The position numbers were made by a program, and so were the translations under genes. Shown here piece by piece: positions 30,565 to 40,592 of a stretch of DNA of 64,000 nt. The notes under the pieces were generated by a model, which did not search any database, was not told where the DNA came from, and worked only from the letters and a program-made list of their open reading frames with translations. This DNA comes from Betaproteobacteria bacterium. GTDB taxonomy: Bacteria > Pseudomonadota > Gammaproteobacteria > Burkholderiales > Burkholderiaceae_F. The stretch spans positions 496,001 to 560,000 of the forward strand of contig BOKW01000002.1 in the NCBI GenBank assembly GCA_016861185.1, given 5' to 3'. The stretch's first letter is position 1. Every line of letters starts with the position of its first letter.

Positions 30565-31440
30565 CTACTCGAGCGTCACGCGCGCGACGTTTTCAATGCT
30601 CGTCAGCGGCTTCAGGTCGATCGCGCGTCCGCGATACTCGAGCGTCACCGCCGAGGCATTGCCGATCACCAGCTTGAACGGCGGCTTGCCGTCGAGCTTC
30701 TGCTCGGATCCGGCGTCGTTGTTCTGCGACAGCAGCACGCGCCCGTCGGCCTGCGTGACCTCGACCCATGCGCGCTCGCGGAACGCGAGGCGGATCGGGT
30801 TCGCAGACGCCGGCGCAGGGGCAGTCGCGACGACCGGTTCGGCTGCGGCAGCCGGCACCGCGGCGTCGGGTGCACTGGCTTGCGCCGACGGACTGGCCGC
30901 GCTCACGGAGGGCGAATCGCCTGCGACTGGCGCGGCGGGCGCAGGCTGCGTCGCAGCCTGTCCGCGCTCTGCCGCCGGCGGCGCTGAACGCGTCGACAGC
31001 CAGCCGATGATGCCGAACGCGATCAGCGCACCAACGGCGCCGATGATCACCACGCTGCGCGAGACCCATTCGCGCGTTGCGTCGCGGACAACTTGCGACG
31101 GACCGGCCGTTGCGCTTTCTGCACCGGTTTCCGCAGGCGCTAACCGTGCCCGCAATGCGTCGAGCAAGGGAGCCGGATCGATCCGCAGCTCCTTCGCGTA
31201 GTTGCGCACGAACCCGCGCACGAAGGGGCCGCCGGGAAGGCGGTCGAGATCCTCCGCCTCGATCGCCGCGATCTGCTTCGGATGCAGGCGCAAGCGCGCC
31301 GCCATGTCCACAACGGAAATACCCTGGCGCTCGCGCTCCGCGGCCAACATTCGGCCGTAGGAGGCCGTCGGCGCGACCACCGCGTCCTCGACGCGCGGCG
31401 CCGCCTGTGCCTCGGGCACCGCTTCGGTCGACTCAGTCAT
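30565..31440 (-). CDS. rodZ: RodZ-like protein (HTH, one transmembrane segment, DUF4115)
   Basis: Bitopic inner-membrane protein that links MreB to the cell wall machinery in characterised members. The 291-residue product has a cytosolic helix-turn-helix domain (about residues 25-95, [20 protein letters not shown]), one transmembrane helix (about 128-150), a Pro/Ala-rich linker and a C-terminal DUF4115 beta-domain ([17 protein letters not shown]). The ATG at 31440 lies inside the end of pilW, an eight-base overlap, so translation is coupled. Confidence 0.92.
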   Translation of the reverse strand: MTESTEAVPEAQAAPRVEDAVVAPTASYGRMLAAERERQGISVVDMAARLRLHPKQIAAIEAEDLDRLPGGPFVRGFVRNYAKELRIDPAPLLDALRARLAPAETGAESATAGPSQVVRDATREWVSRSVVIIGAVGALIAFGIIGWLSTRSAPPAAERGQAATQPAPAAPVAGDSPSVSAASPSAQASAPDAAVPAAAAEPVVATAPAPASANPIRLAFRERAWVEVTQADGRVLLSQNNDAGSEQKLDGKPPFKLVIGNASAVTLEYRGRAIDLKPLTSIENVARVTLE

Positions 31441-32230
31441 CGAACGCTCCTCGCCGCAACGCCGAAGCCTCGCGCGAGTTCGGGAACTGCCGGCGCAGCT
31501 CGTCGGCAAACTGGCGCTCGGTGCGCAGGTCGCCGTTGGCGCGTGCGATGCGCAGCCCGAGCCACAGCGTCTCTGCCGTTGCGTCAACCTGCTTTTCGAG
31601 CAGCCCGTAGTAGAAAGCCGCCCGATCGAGCTGGCGCGTCGCCAGGTACAGCCGAGCGAGATGGAACTTGGTGAACGGGCTCGTCGCGTCCAGCTCGAAC
31701 GAGCGCCGCAGATGCTGCTCGGCGGCCTTGTAGTCGCGCACCTGCATCATGCAGACGCCGGCGTTCTGCATCGCCTTGCCCGGCGTGGCGTACAGCTTGT
31801 TCTGCGCCGCGCGCAGAAAGTATTCGACCGATTCGCGCTCGCGTCCGGTCTGGCACAGATACCAGCCGTAGTTGTTGTTCAGTTCGGGGCTGGCCGGATC
31901 GAGCTTGAGCGCACGCGCGAAGTTGGCGTCGGCTTCGCGCCGGTCACCGAGATCCATGTAGATCAGGCCGAGCAGGCCGTATGCCTCGGCGTAGTTCGGA
32001 TCGGCCTGCAGCGCGCGCTGCGCTTCTTCAAGCGCGATGTTGAACTGCGCCTTCTGGTAGTAGCTCGCCGCGAGCTGCAGCCGGATGTCGGCGCGCTTGC
32101 GCGCGTCGGCGTCGACCGCCGGCGGCGCCGACGCCGCGGACTGCGGCGCACCGTCGACCGTGGTCGTCGTCGTGCATGCCGCCCCCAGCACGGACAACGC
32201 AGCGGCGACTAGCGGGATCCACGAACGCAT
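31433..32230 (-). CDS. pilW: Type IV pilus biogenesis/stability lipoprotein PilW (PilF)
   Basis: Outer-membrane lipoprotein pilotin that promotes assembly of the PilQ secretin. The 265-residue precursor has a signal peptide with lipobox LGAAC followed by a threonine run, then about six TPR units (for example NYAEAYGLLGLIYMDLGD and ELNNNYGWYLCQTGRERE). Position between rlmN and rodZ is conserved in pseudomonads and betaproteobacteria. No other pilus genes are in the window. Confidence 0.93.
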   Translation of the reverse strand: MRSWIPLVAAALSVLGAACTTTTTVDGAPQSAASAPPAVDADARKRADIRLQLAASYYQKAQFNIALEEAQRALQADPNYAEAYGLLGLIYMDLGDRREADANFARALKLDPASPELNNNYGWYLCQTGRERESVEYFLRAAQNKLYATPGKAMQNAGVCMMQVRDYKAAEQHLRRSFELDATSPFTKFHLARLYLATRQLDRAAFYYGLLEKQVDATAETLWLGLRIARANGDLRTERQFADELRRQFPNSREASALRRGAFDD

Positions 32231-32241
32231 GTTGCCTCCAG

Positions 32242-33360
32242 TCAGCGCGCGGCCGCGACGACCGGCGGCAGGCGCCGCGTCGTCCGCTCGGCGCGCCGCG
32301 TCCGGTCCTGCACCTCGCCGGCAAGCTGGCCGCAGGCCGCGTCGATGTCGTCGCCGCGCGTCTTGCGCGTGGTCGTGACGATGCCGGCGTCCGTCAGGAT
32401 CTGAGCGAACGCGCGAATGCGTTCGGCGGGCGAGCGGCGCAGCGCCGAGCCAGGGAACGGGTTGAATGGAATCAGGTTGAACTTGCACGGCACGTCGGCC
32501 GTCAGCGCGATCAGCTCGCGCGCGTGCGCATCGCCGTCGTTGACGCCCTCGAGCATCACGTACTCGAAGGTGATGAAGTCGCGCGGCGCGCTCCGCAAGT
32601 AGCGCCGGCACGCCGCGAGCAGTTCGCGCAGCGGATACTTGCGGTTCAGCGGCACGAGCTCGTCGCGCAGCCGGTCGTTCGGCGCGTGCAGCGATACCGC
32701 GAGCGCCACCGGGCAGTCGGCAGCCAGGCGATCGATCTGCGGCACCATGCCCGAGGTCGACACCGTTACGCGCCGCCGCGACAGCCCGTACGCGTTGTCG
32801 TCGAGCATCAGCCGCAGGGCAGGCACGACGGCCTCGTAGTTCTGCAGCGGTTCGCCCATGCCCATCAGCACGACGTTGCTGATGACGCGCTCGTTCTCCG
32901 CGGTCAGACCGAGCGCCGCGCGCAACGCGTGCTCGGCCCACCAGAGCTGGCCGACGATCTCGCCGGTCGTCAGGTTCCTGTTGAAGCCCTGCCTGCCGGT
33001 CGAACAGAACATGCAGTTCACCGCGCAACCGGCCTGCGTGGAAACGCACAGCGTGCCGCGATCGTCCTCGGGGATGAACACGGTTTCGATCGCGTTGCCT
33101 TGACCGACGTCGAGCAGCCACTTGCGCGTGCCGTCCGCCGAAGTCGAGTCGCGGACCACCGCGGGCGCGGCGATCGTCGCGCGCTCGGTCAGCTTGCGGC
33201 GCAGCGACTTCGCCAGATCGGTCATCGCGTCGAACCTGCTCGCCCCACGCCGGTGGATCCAGCGCAGAAGCTGGCGCGCGCGGAAAGGCTTCTCGCCGAG
33301 CGATGCGACGAAAGCCGCGAGCCCCGCGGCATCCAGGTCGAGCAGGTTGACGTCGGCCAT
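32242..33360 (-). CDS. rlmN: Dual-specificity RNA methyltransferase RlmN
   Basis: Radical-SAM enzyme that makes 2-methyladenosine at A2503 of 23S rRNA and A37 of some tRNAs. The 372-residue protein has the cluster motif CxxxCxxC in [10 protein letters not shown], the glycine-rich [12 protein letters not shown], and the C-terminal catalytic cysteine in DIDAACGQL. It is followed 11 bases later by pilW and preceded by ndk with a four-base gap. Confidence 0.97.
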   Translation of the reverse strand: MADVNLLDLDAAGLAAFVASLGEKPFRARQLLRWIHRRGASRFDAMTDLAKSLRRKLTERATIAAPAVVRDSTSADGTRKWLLDVGQGNAIETVFIPEDDRGTLCVSTQAGCAVNCMFCSTGRQGFNRNLTTGEIVGQLWWAEHALRAALGLTAENERVISNVVLMGMGEPLQNYEAVVPALRLMLDDNAYGLSRRRVTVSTSGMVPQIDRLAADCPVALAVSLHAPNDRLRDELVPLNRKYPLRELLAACRRYLRSAPRDFITFEYVMLEGVNDGDAHARELIALTADVPCKFNLIPFNPFPGSALRRSPAERIRAFAQILTDAGIVTTTRKTRGDDIDAACGQLAGEVQDRTRRAERTTRRLPPVVAAAR

Positions 33361-33364
33361 CCGG

Positions 33365-33790
33365 TCAGCGCGAGTGGATGTTCATCGTCGGGAAGAAGAA
33401 GGCGACCTCGGTGCGCGCCGTCTCCGGCCCGTCCGAGCCGTGCACCGCGTTCGCGTCGATGCTGTCGGCGAAATCGGCGCGGATCGTTCCCGGCGCGGCT
33501 TTCTTCGGGTCGGTCGCGCCCATCAGTTCCCGGTTCTTGGCGATCGCGTTCTCGCCCTCGAGCACCTGGACCATGATCGGGCCCGACACCATGAAGTTGA
33601 CGAGATCCTTGAAGAACGGGCGTTCGCGGTGTACCGCGTAGAACGCCTCGGCTTCCGCGCGCGAAAGCTGCATCATGCGCGCCGCGACGATCTTCAGCCC
33701 GGCGGCTTCGAAGCGCGCGAGGATCCGCCCGATCGCGTTCTTGGCGACCGCGTCGGGTTTGATGATGGAGAGGGTCCTTTCGATGGCCAT
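33365..33790 (-). CDS. ndk: Nucleoside diphosphate kinase
   Basis: Transfers the gamma phosphate between NTPs and NDPs through a phosphohistidine. The 141-residue protein starts [15 protein letters not shown] and holds the active-site histidine in [10 protein letters not shown] (H117). It is the first gene of a long leftward run ndk-rlmN-pilW-rodZ-ispG-hisS, with a 158-base gap upstream. Confidence 0.98.
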   Translation of the reverse strand: MAIERTLSIIKPDAVAKNAIGRILARFEAAGLKIVAARMMQLSRAEAEAFYAVHRERPFFKDLVNFMVSGPIMVQVLEGENAIAKNRELMGATDPKKAAPGTIRADFADSIDANAVHGSDGPETARTEVAFFFPTMNIHSR

Positions 33791-33948
33791 GTTGTTGTGC
33801 GTCCTGGTTGATGTTCGATCCCGCCCGGCCTCGCGCGCTTTCGCTGCGCTCGGGCGGAGGGCTCGCGCGGTCGCGCCGCCCGGCACGTGCCGGGACCCAA
33901 AAAAGCTCGACAAATGAAGACCTTGCGCCGCCAAGCAAGCGCGAAATC
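33791..33948 (-). other. Non-coding gap between rlmD and ndk
   Basis: 158 bases with no convincing gene. It holds a perfect 16-base palindrome CCCGGCACGTGCCGGG (33879-33894) beside a run of six A on the plus strand. Because the matching T-run precedes the hairpin when read leftward, it is not a normal terminator for rlmD. The ndk promoter must lie here or further upstream, but I see no clear -35/-10 pair. Confidence 0.5.
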
Positions 33949-35322
33949 TTAGCACGCGGACGCCGGCCGACGCGCGTTTCCGTCGCTGTCGGGCTCGAGT
34001 ACCGCGATCGATTCGACGTGCGCCGTATGCGGGAACATGTTGACCACGCCCGCTGCACGCAGTTTCCAGCCGCCTTCGTGGACCAGCACTGCGCAGTCGC
34101 GCGCAAGCGTGGCGGGGTTGCACGAGACGTAAACGGCCCGCAGCGGCTTGCGCTCGACGGCGGCGAGCGTGCGGGCGACGGCCAGCGCTCCTTCGCGCGG
34201 CGGGTCGATCAGCACGCGATCGATGCGCTCGAGCTTGGCCTCGCAACGGCGCCAGTCGTCGGCGGTCCACGCGAACAGATCGCCGACCTCGAAGTCGGCA
34301 CGAGCCGCAAGGCGGTTGTCTGCGGCTGCGGCTCTGGCCCGCTGCACCAAGCCCGGGCTGCCTTCGATGCCGAGCACTCGTTCGGCACGCGTGGCCAGCG
34401 GCAGCGTGAAATTGCCGAGCCCGCTGAAGAAATCCAGCACGCGGTCGCCCGGCCCGGGAGCGAGTAATCGGACCGCACAGCGCACGAGCACCTCGTTGAT
34501 CCGGTGGTTGACCTGCGTGAAATCGGTCGGCGCAAACGACAGGACCACGCCGAATTCGGGCAGGTCGAGCCTTAACGCCGGGACAGTCGCAGCGTCCATC
34601 GGCCGCGCCGTTTCGGGGCCGCCGGGCTGCAGCCACAATGCGACCGCGTACGTTTCCGCGAAGCGGCGCAGCCGCTTGAGGTCTTCCTTCGTCGGCGGCT
34701 GCAGCACGCGCAACACCAGCACGACCGCGTCACCGGCCACGGCCAGCTCGATCTGCGGCAGCCGCTTGCGCAGCGTGAGTGCGCCGACGAGTTCGCGCAG
34801 CGGCACGAGCAGCGCGGCGACGCGTTCGGGCAGCACGTGGCACTCGCGCATGTCCGCGACATAGCTGCTCGCGCGCTCATGGAAGCCGACCAGCACGCCA
34901 CCCTTCTTTTCGACGTCGCGCACCGCGAGCCGCGCGCGCTGCCGGTAATGCCACGCGGGTCCGACGATCGGCCGCAGGATGCCCTCCGCGCGCAGCTTGC
35001 CGATGTGCCACAGGCTGTCCTCGAGTGCGCGCTGCTTGATCGCGACCTGCACACGCGCTTCGACATGCTGCATCGAGCAGCCGCCGCAGGCGCCGGCGTG
35101 CAGGCCGAAGTGCGGGCAGCGCGGAGCGACGCGCTGGCTGCTTGCGCGCAGCACCGCGACCGTGCGCGCGGTTTCGTAGCTCGGCTTGGCGCGCAGGCGC
35201 TCGGCGCGCACGCGCTCGCGCGGCAGCGCGCCCTCGACGAAAACAACCTTGCCTTCGCGCCGGGCCACGCCGCGCCCTTCGAGGTCGAGCGAGTCGACCT
35301 CGAGAACGAAGGTTTCGCTCAT
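33949..35322 (-). CDS. rlmD: 23S rRNA (uracil-1939-C5)-methyltransferase RlmD
   Basis: Iron-sulfur RNA methyltransferase. The 457-residue protein has an N-terminal TRAM-like domain, cluster cysteines in [14 protein letters not shown] and REC (about residue 160), the SAM-binding [13 protein letters not shown], and the catalytic nucleophile in [12 protein letters not shown]. The ATG at 35322 gives [18 protein letters not shown], the expected N terminus, four bases after the exonuclease stop. Confidence 0.96.
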   Translation of the reverse strand: MSETFVLEVDSLDLEGRGVARREGKVVFVEGALPRERVRAERLRAKPSYETARTVAVLRASSQRVAPRCPHFGLHAGACGGCSMQHVEARVQVAIKQRALEDSLWHIGKLRAEGILRPIVGPAWHYRQRARLAVRDVEKKGGVLVGFHERASSYVADMRECHVLPERVAALLVPLRELVGALTLRKRLPQIELAVAGDAVVLVLRVLQPPTKEDLKRLRRFAETYAVALWLQPGGPETARPMDAATVPALRLDLPEFGVVLSFAPTDFTQVNHRINEVLVRCAVRLLAPGPGDRVLDFFSGLGNFTLPLATRAERVLGIEGSPGLVQRARAAAADNRLAARADFEVGDLFAWTADDWRRCEAKLERIDRVLIDPPREGALAVARTLAAVERKPLRAVYVSCNPATLARDCAVLVHEGGWKLRAAGVVNMFPHTAHVESIAVLEPDSDGNARRPASAC

Positions 35323-35326
35323 CGGT

Positions 35327-36103
35327 TCAGCCCGGCCAAGCGGCGAGATACTCGCGCCAGTGCGGCGCGTCGATCGCGTGCAGTGCGCCGCGAACGGCGG
35401 CGATCTCGTCCGCATACGCCGCAGCGCTCAGCACGCCGCGCATTCTCTGGAAGCGGCACCAGACCAGGTAGGTGTTGACGACGTCGGTTTCGCAGTAGTC
35501 GCGGATTGCGCCGATCCGGCCGTCGCGGTACGCCTCCCAGACGCGGCTGCCGTCCAGGCCGAGTTTGCCGGCGAAACCGGCGAGCCGCGCCAGCTCGTCG
35601 AGCGGCGCGTTGGCGCGCGGCTGGTACAGCGCGAGCAGATCCATCAGGTCCGTGTGCCGCGCGTGATAGCGGCTGATGTAGTTGTTCCACTTGAAATCGC
35701 GGTCGTCTTCGCCCTGATCCCAGTAGCGCGCGGCGGGCACGCCGTGGATCAGCCCGCGATAGTGCAGCACCGGCAGATCGAAGCCGCCGCCGTTCCAGCT
35801 TACGAGCTGCGGCGTGTAGCGGTCGATCAGCCGGAAGAAGTCCTGGATCAGCTTGGCTTCCTCGTCTTCGGCCGTGCCGAGGCACTTGACGCGAAAGCCG
35901 CCGTCGTCGCGGAAAGCACAGCCGATCGCGACGATCCGATGCAGGTAATGCGGCAGGAAGTCGCTGCCGGTGCGTTCGCGTCGCTCGGCAAAGGCGCGCG
36001 CGGCGATCTCGGCGTCCGCAAGCGCCGCCCACTCGGGCCGAAGCAGCCGCAGCCCGGCCACGTCGGGAACGGTTTCGATGTCGAACACCAGCGTCGGCGT
36101 CAT
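35327..36103 (-). CDS. Predicted DEDD-type 3'-5' exonuclease (PolB-like domain)
   Basis: A 258-residue stand-alone exonuclease domain related to the proofreading domain of B-family DNA polymerases. The Exo I motif VFDIETVPD is at the N terminus, WNGGGFDLPVL gives Exo II near residue 100, and a later YCETDVVNTY gives Exo III, so the acidic residues appear intact. The cellular role of this family is not established. It probably shares a transcript with rlmD. Confidence 0.88.
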   Translation of the reverse strand: MTPTLVFDIETVPDVAGLRLLRPEWAALADAEIAARAFAERRERTGSDFLPHYLHRIVAIGCAFRDDGGFRVKCLGTAEDEEAKLIQDFFRLIDRYTPQLVSWNGGGFDLPVLHYRGLIHGVPAARYWDQGEDDRDFKWNNYISRYHARHTDLMDLLALYQPRANAPLDELARLAGFAGKLGLDGSRVWEAYRDGRIGAIRDYCETDVVNTYLVWCRFQRMRGVLSAAAYADEIAAVRGALHAIDAPHWREYLAAWPG

Positions 36104-36138
36104 GCGGCGATTCTATCGGCCGCGCGCCGCGCAGGCAC

Positions 36139-37164
36139 TCAGAACAACGCGTCGCGCTCCACGCCGCGCGCGAGCAGCGAACGGCGCAGCCGCTGCAGCG
36201 CTTCCTGCTGGATCTGCCGCACGCGCTCGCGCGTGAGCCCCAGTTCGGCGGCCACGTCCTCGAGCGTTGCGGGTTCGCGCGCGTTCAGCCCGTAGCGCCG
36301 CTCGACGACGGTGCGCTGCTTGTCGGGCAGCCGTTCGAGCCAGTCGCGGACGAGCTGCTCGATTTCGCGTGCCAGCGCGACCGTCTCCGGGCTCGCCGCA
36401 CCGGTGTCGGCGAGCAGATCGATCAGGCTCGAGCCCGGGTCGCTTTCGAGCGGCGTGTCGAGCGAAGCGGGCAGCTCCGACAGCCGCAGCACGTCGGCGA
36501 CCTCGTCAACGCTGCGCCCCACCAGATGCGCGATGTCGTCGATCCGCGCTTCGCGGCGTTCGCCCCGCCCCGCGTATTCGGCCTCCAGATGGCGTTTCGC
36601 GCGCAACACCTGATTCAGCTCGCGGACGATGTGCACGGGCAGTCTGATCGTGCGCGCCTGGTTGATGATCGCGCGCTCGATCGACTGGCGAATCCACCAC
36701 GTCGCGTAGGTCGAGAAGCGGAAGCCCCGTTCGGGCTCGAACTTCTCGAGCGCATGGATCAGACCGAGATTGCCCTCTTCGATCAGGTCGAGCAGGCCCA
36801 CGCCGCGGTTGACGTAGTGTTTGGCGATCGAAACGACGAGCCGCAGGTTGTGCTCGATCATCGACTGCCGCGCGTCGAAATCGCCGGCGCGCGCCTGCAT
36901 GGCGAACAGATACTCCTGCTCAGGGGTCAGCAGTGGACGCGCGCCGATCGCATTCAGGTACTGCTGGACCGAATCGCCGGCCAGATCGTCGGCCTCGCGC
37001 TCGAGTGCAATCGGTGCCTCCGCAGCCGCCGCCGCGCCGGCGTCGGCCAGCACCGTCTCCCCGTCGGGCGCATCGAGCCCGGCCCCTGGATCGGGGACCG
37101 CGTCCGACGCAGCGCTCTCTTCTGCGGGTCCGTCGTCGAGACTGTCGTTCGTCAAGCGCCCCAT
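36139..37164 (-). CDS. rpoS: RNA polymerase sigma factor RpoS
   Basis: Master sigma factor of stationary phase and general stress. The 341-residue protein has an acidic N-terminal segment, region 1.2 ([21 protein letters not shown]), region 2 ([37 protein letters not shown]) and region 4 with a helix-turn-helix ([16 protein letters not shown]). Placement after nlpD is diagnostic. As in other species, a promoter may lie inside nlpD; I cannot locate it confidently. The ATG at 37164 is preferred over one 12 codons upstream. Confidence 0.96.
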   Translation of the reverse strand: MGRLTNDSLDDGPAEESAASDAVPDPGAGLDAPDGETVLADAGAAAAAEAPIALEREADDLAGDSVQQYLNAIGARPLLTPEQEYLFAMQARAGDFDARQSMIEHNLRLVVSIAKHYVNRGVGLLDLIEEGNLGLIHALEKFEPERGFRFSTYATWWIRQSIERAIINQARTIRLPVHIVRELNQVLRAKRHLEAEYAGRGERREARIDDIAHLVGRSVDEVADVLRLSELPASLDTPLESDPGSSLIDLLADTGAASPETVALAREIEQLVRDWLERLPDKQRTVVERRYGLNAREPATLEDVAAELGLTRERVRQIQQEALQRLRRSLLARGVERDALF

Positions 37165-37215
37165 GGCGACTCCGGTTCGGCGCCCGACGCAAGGTCGCAC
37201 ACGCCGTCGCGCCCC

Positions 37216-38148
37216 TCAGGGACGCGACGGCAGATACTTCAGCGGATCGACCGGCTTGCCGCGCTGCCGGATCTCGAAATGCAGCTTCGGTACGCTCGAA
37301 TCGGTCTTGCCCAGTTCGGCGATGCGCTGCCCGCGCTTGACCGTCTGCCCCTGCTTCACGAGGATCTGCCGATTGTGTGCGTAGGCCGAGATGAAATCGT
37401 CCGTGTGCTTGATGATGACCAAGTTGCCGTAGCCCCGCAAGCCGCTGCCGCTGTAGACGACCTGTCCGTCGCTCGCCGCGAGGACCGGATCGCCCTCCTT
37501 GCCGGCGATACCGATGCCCTTGTTGCGCGCTTCGTCAAAGGTGGCGATCACGCCGCCCGCTGCCGGCCACTGCCAGGCAAAGCCGGTGTCGATCGCCGCG
37601 ACGGCCGCAGGTTTCGTCGTTTCCGCCGCCTTCGCCGCCGGCGGGACGGATGGCGCAGCGCTCGCCGCGGACGGCAGCGGTGTAGGCGCCTCCGCCGCCG
37701 GTGCTGCGCCGAGCGGACGCGCTTCGACCGCCGCCGTCGGCGCGACCGGAACCGCCGCCGCGACGGCCGGCGCAGCCGCGTCCCCTTCCGGCGGCGTCAC
37801 TCGCAACGCCTTGCCCACGGCGAGCTTCGACGGGTCGTCGAGCGCGTTCCAGCGCGCGATGTCGCGGAAGTCCTGCCCGAAGGCGAGCGCGATGCTGTAG
37901 AGCGTGTCGCCGCGCTGGACGATGTAGGTGCCGTCCTTCGCCTCGCGTTGCAGCGGCGCGACCGGCGCCGTCTCGAGCGCGCGGGCCGCCTCGCTGCGCG
38001 CGCCGCTGCGGTCGGACTTCTCGACGATCGGCGCCTCGCGGACCGAGGTCACCGTGCACGCGCCGGCGAACAGCGCGAGCAGCGCAATCGGCAGCGCGCG
38101 ACGAAAAAAGAAGGGGCCGTGCGCGTGGAGCGGTTTTTCTGTCTTCAT
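37216..38148 (-). CDS. nlpD: NlpD-like lipoprotein with LysM and degenerate LytM domain
   Basis: Outer-membrane lipoprotein that activates cell-wall amidases at division. The 310-residue precursor has a signal peptide with lipobox LFAGAC, a LysM domain (about residues 75-120, TYIVQRGDTLYSIALAFGQD), a long Ala/Pro linker, and a C-terminal M23/LytM fold. In that fold the zinc-ligand motif HxxxD is replaced (NKGIGIAG), while LHFEIR remains, so it is probably not a peptidase but an amidase activator. It lies between pcm and rpoS. Confidence 0.94.
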   Translation of the reverse strand: MKTEKPLHAHGPFFFRRALPIALLALFAGACTVTSVREAPIVEKSDRSGARSEAARALETAPVAPLQREAKDGTYIVQRGDTLYSIALAFGQDFRDIARWNALDDPSKLAVGKALRVTPPEGDAAAPAVAAAVPVAPTAAVEARPLGAAPAAEAPTPLPSAASAAPSVPPAAKAAETTKPAAVAAIDTGFAWQWPAAGGVIATFDEARNKGIGIAGKEGDPVLAASDGQVVYSGSGLRGYGNLVIIKHTDDFISAYAHNRQILVKQGQTVKRGQRIAELGKTDSSVPKLHFEIRQRGKPVDPLKYLPSRP

Positions 38149-38151
38149 GCC

Positions 38152-38826
38152 TTACGCAGTACCGGGTTTCAACGGAACGAACCTGACGACTTCGATCGCG
38201 CGACGCGCGACGCGGCCGCCGTCGTCTTTGGTGATCAGCGTCAGCCGCTGCTCGGCCGAGCCGACCGGCGCGACGATGCGGCCGCCCGGCTTGAGCTGTT
38301 CGACCCAGGCGGTCGGGACCTGTTCCCCGGCGGCGGCTGCGACGATCGCATCGTACGGCGCCTGCGCGGGAACACCGTCGGCGCCGTCGGCGAAAACGAG
38401 CCGCAGATGCGCGAGGCGCAGCGGGCGCAGGTTCGCGCGCGCCTTTTCATGCAAGGGGCGCACGCGCTCGACCGAGATGACGGTGCCGAAGATCTGCGCG
38501 AGCACGGCTGCCGCGTAGCCGCAGCCCGTGCCGATCTCCAGTACTTTCGCCGAATTCGCCGCAGCAATGCCTTCGAGCACGAGTTCGATCGTTCGCGCGA
38601 CGATGTATGGCCGCGAGATCGTCTGTCCCAGCCCGATCGGCAGCGCGGTATCCTCGTAGGCCCGGCTCGCGAGGGCCGGATCGACGAACAGGTGCCGCTG
38701 CACGGCCGCCATCGCCGCCAGCACGCGGGAATCGCGGATGCCGAGCTCGCGCAAGCGCTCGACCATGCGCGTGCGCACGCGCTCGGATGCAAGCCCCGTG
38801 TTGGCGTGCGTGCCGTCGCCGCGCAT
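38152..38826 (-). CDS. pcm: Protein-L-isoaspartate O-methyltransferase
   Basis: Repairs damaged aspartyl residues in aged proteins with SAM. The 224-residue product has the family blocks [19 protein letters not shown], the SAM loop [16 protein letters not shown], and the post-loop region [14 protein letters not shown]. The ATG at 38826 starts two bases after the surE stop; an ATG nine codons upstream (38853) overlaps surE and is an alternative. The order surE-pcm-nlpD-rpoS is a conserved stress cluster. Confidence 0.95.
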   Translation of the reverse strand: MRGDGTHANTGLASERVRTRMVERLRELGIRDSRVLAAMAAVQRHLFVDPALASRAYEDTALPIGLGQTISRPYIVARTIELVLEGIAAANSAKVLEIGTGCGYAAAVLAQIFGTVISVERVRPLHEKARANLRPLRLAHLRLVFADGADGVPAQAPYDAIVAAAAGEQVPTAWVEQLKPGGRIVAPVGSAEQRLTLITKDDGGRVARRAIEVVRFVPLKPGTA

Positions 38827-38828
38827 GC

Positions 38829-39581
38829 CTACTTGTGGTTTCGCTGCAGCCATGCGGAGACGATCGGAAGCTGTTCGTCGTGCGTCAGATCGACCTGCAG
38901 CGGGGTGACCGACACGTAACCGTTCGCGGTCGCGTGAAAGTCGGTCCCCGGGCCGGCGTCACGCGCGCTGCCCGCGCCGCCGACCCAGTAGATCGTTTCG
39001 CCACGCGGACTCTCGCTGCGGATGACCGGCTCGGCGTGATGCCGCTTGCCCAGACGCGTGCCGGCGATGCCGCGGACCGCCGCGTACGGCAGGTTCGGTA
39101 TGTTGACGTTCAGCAGGAACGGACCGGGAATCGGATCGGCGATGTAACGCGCGACCACGTCGGCGGCGACGCGCGCGGCACTGTCCAGATGCGCATAGCC
39201 GCGCTCGACCAGCGAAAAGGCCATCGACGGCACGCCGAACAGGAAACCCTCCATCGCGCCGGCGACGGTGCCCGAATAGATCGTGTCGTCGCCCATGTTC
39301 TGGCCGTTGTTGATCCCGGACACGACGAGGTCCGGCGGCTGCTCGAGCAGGCCGGTCAGCGCGATGTGCACGCAGTCGGTCGGCGTGCCGTTGATGAAGA
39401 GGAAGCCGTTGTCGGCGCGATGCACCGTCAGCGGGCGCGTCAGGGTCAGCGAGTTGCTGGCGCCGCTGTGGTTCTGTTCCGGAGCGACGACGGTGACTTC
39501 ACCGAAGGGCCGCATCGCCTCGGCGAGCGCCGCAAGGCCGGGCGCGAGATAGCCGTCGTCGTTGGAAACAAGGATCCGCAT
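38829..39581 (-). CDS. surE: 5'/3'-nucleotidase SurE
   Basis: Metal-dependent phosphatase acting on nucleoside monophosphates. The 250-residue protein starts [16 protein letters not shown] with the metal ligands in NDD, and has [25 protein letters not shown], a family fingerprint. The ATG at 39581 follows a strong hairpin and lacks an obvious Shine-Dalgarno. It lies 56 bases downstream of the tRNA-Pro 3' end. Confidence 0.97.
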   Translation of the reverse strand: MRILVSNDDGYLAPGLAALAEAMRPFGEVTVVAPEQNHSGASNSLTLTRPLTVHRADNGFLFINGTPTDCVHIALTGLLEQPPDLVVSGINNGQNMGDDTIYSGTVAGAMEGFLFGVPSMAFSLVERGYAHLDSAARVAADVVARYIADPIPGPFLLNVNIPNLPYAAVRGIAGTRLGKRHHAEPVIRSESPRGETIYWVGGAGSARDAGPGTDFHATANGYVSVTPLQVDLTHDEQLPIVSAWLQRNHK

Positions 39582-39590
39582 CAACGAAGA

Positions 39591-39621
39591 GGCCGGTTGA
39601 CCGCGATGCGGGCAACCGGCC
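39591..39621 (-). terminator. Hairpin between tRNA-Pro and surE
   Basis: GGCCGGTTG and CAACCGGCC form a perfect nine-base stem; the 13-base interior can pair further (CCGC/GCGG). It is followed on the minus strand only by TCTTCGTT, a poor U-tract, and ends 10 bases before the surE ATG. It may end the tRNA transcript, or act as a processing boundary if surE is co-transcribed. Confidence 0.5.
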
Positions 39622-39637
39622 GGCTCCAGGTGTTCCT

Positions 39638-39716
<79 letters not shown>

Positions 39717-39724
39717 CGGCGCGG

Positions 39725-39730
39725 ATTGTA
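39725..39730 (-). promoter_or_regulatory. -10 element of tRNA-Pro promoter
   Basis: TACAAT on the minus strand, 10 bases before the tRNA 5' end. The -35 region is weak and lies at the 3' end of the merR-type gene. Confidence 0.5.
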
Positions 39731-39759
39731 CACGGCGCTCCTGCGTCGTCCGCGTTCGC

Positions 39760-40140
39760 TCACTCCGGCTTGAGCAGCGCGCGGATCGCTTCGAGTTCGC
39801 TGCGCACTGCGGTCAACGTAAGGCGGGGCGCCGGATCTTCGCCGCCGTTGCCGCGCGTCCGTCCGAAGCGGCCGTTCTCGTCGAGCCGGTTGCGCGCGCC
39901 GCTGATCGTGAATCCCTGTTCGTAGAGCAACTCGCGGATGCGCCTCACCAGCAGCACCTCGTGATGCTGGTAGTAGCGCCGGTTGCCGCGCCGCTTCATC
40001 GGCCGCAGCTGGGTGAACTCCTGCTCCCAGTAGCGCAGCACGTGCGGCTTCACGCCGCACAGCTCGCTCACTTCGCCGATCGTGAAATACCGCTTCGCCG
40101 GAATCGGCGGCAGCGCATTGTGGGCCTCGGGACGCTGCAT
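39760..40140 (-). CDS. MerR-family transcriptional regulator
   Basis: A 126-residue protein with a winged helix-turn-helix of MerR type ([22 protein letters not shown], residues 17-38) and a short C-terminal coiled coil. No metal-binding cysteines are visible, so the effector is unknown. A gene of this type follows ihfA in many proteobacteria, often as the distal gene of the thrS-pheST-ihfA operon. Confidence 0.93.
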   Translation of the reverse strand: MQRPEAHNALPPIPAKRYFTIGEVSELCGVKPHVLRYWEQEFTQLRPMKRRGNRRYYQHHEVLLVRRIRELLYEQGFTISGARNRLDENGRFGRTRGNGGEDPAPRLTLTAVRSELEAIRALLKPE

Positions 40141-40200
40141 GGGAGCCGTGCCGTCTGCTCGGGAGGATCCGCGCGCGACGGCGCCGCGCGCGGACGGGAA

Positions 40201-40587
40201 TCAATGCACTCCCTGCGCCTCGGCGACCGCGGCCTTCAGCTTCTGGCTGGCGTGGAACGTGACGACGCGCCGCGCGGTGATCGCGATCTCTTCGCCGGTC
40301 TTCGGGTTGCGACCCGGTCGCTGCGGCTTGTCGCGAAGCTGGAAGTTGCCGAATCCGGACAGCTTCACGGACTCACCGCGCTCGAGCGCTTGCCGGATCT
40401 CGTCGAAGAAGCCGTCGACCATGTCCTTCGCCTCGCGCTTGTTCAGTCCGAGCCGTTCGAAGAGCGCATCGGCCAGCTCGGCCTTCGTCATCGTCTTGCC
40501 GCCGCGTTCCTGCGCGTTACCGGATCGGCTTGTTGTCGACGGCAGATCCGGGAACTTGAAGGCGGTCATTTGTTGGTCGTTCTGCAT
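40201..40587 (-). CDS. ihfA: Integration host factor subunit alpha
   Basis: DNA-bending nucleoid protein, heterodimer with IhfB. The core from [20 protein letters not shown] onward is canonical, including the minor-groove arm with RRVVTF and GRNPKTGE. The start is ambiguous: ATG at 40587 (128 residues), ATG at 40569 (122), ATG at 40491 (96, the minimal IHF), or GTG at 40596 overlapping the pheT stop (GTGA). I kept the ATG closest to the pheT stop; N-terminal extensions of this kind occur in other Burkholderiales. No start has a good Shine-Dalgarno. Confidence 0.9.
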   Translation of the reverse strand: MQNDQQMTAFKFPDLPSTTSRSGNAQERGGKTMTKAELADALFERLGLNKREAKDMVDGFFDEIRQALERGESVKLSGFGNFQLRDKPQRPGRNPKTGEEIAITARRVVTFHASQKLKAAVAEAQGVH

Positions 40588-40592
40588 GACTG

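Noticed and set aside
33879..33894. CCCGGCACGTGCCGGG palindrome as an intrinsic terminator for rlmD
   Set aside because: On the transcribed strand the T-run lies before, not after, the stem. It remains a palindrome of unknown role.
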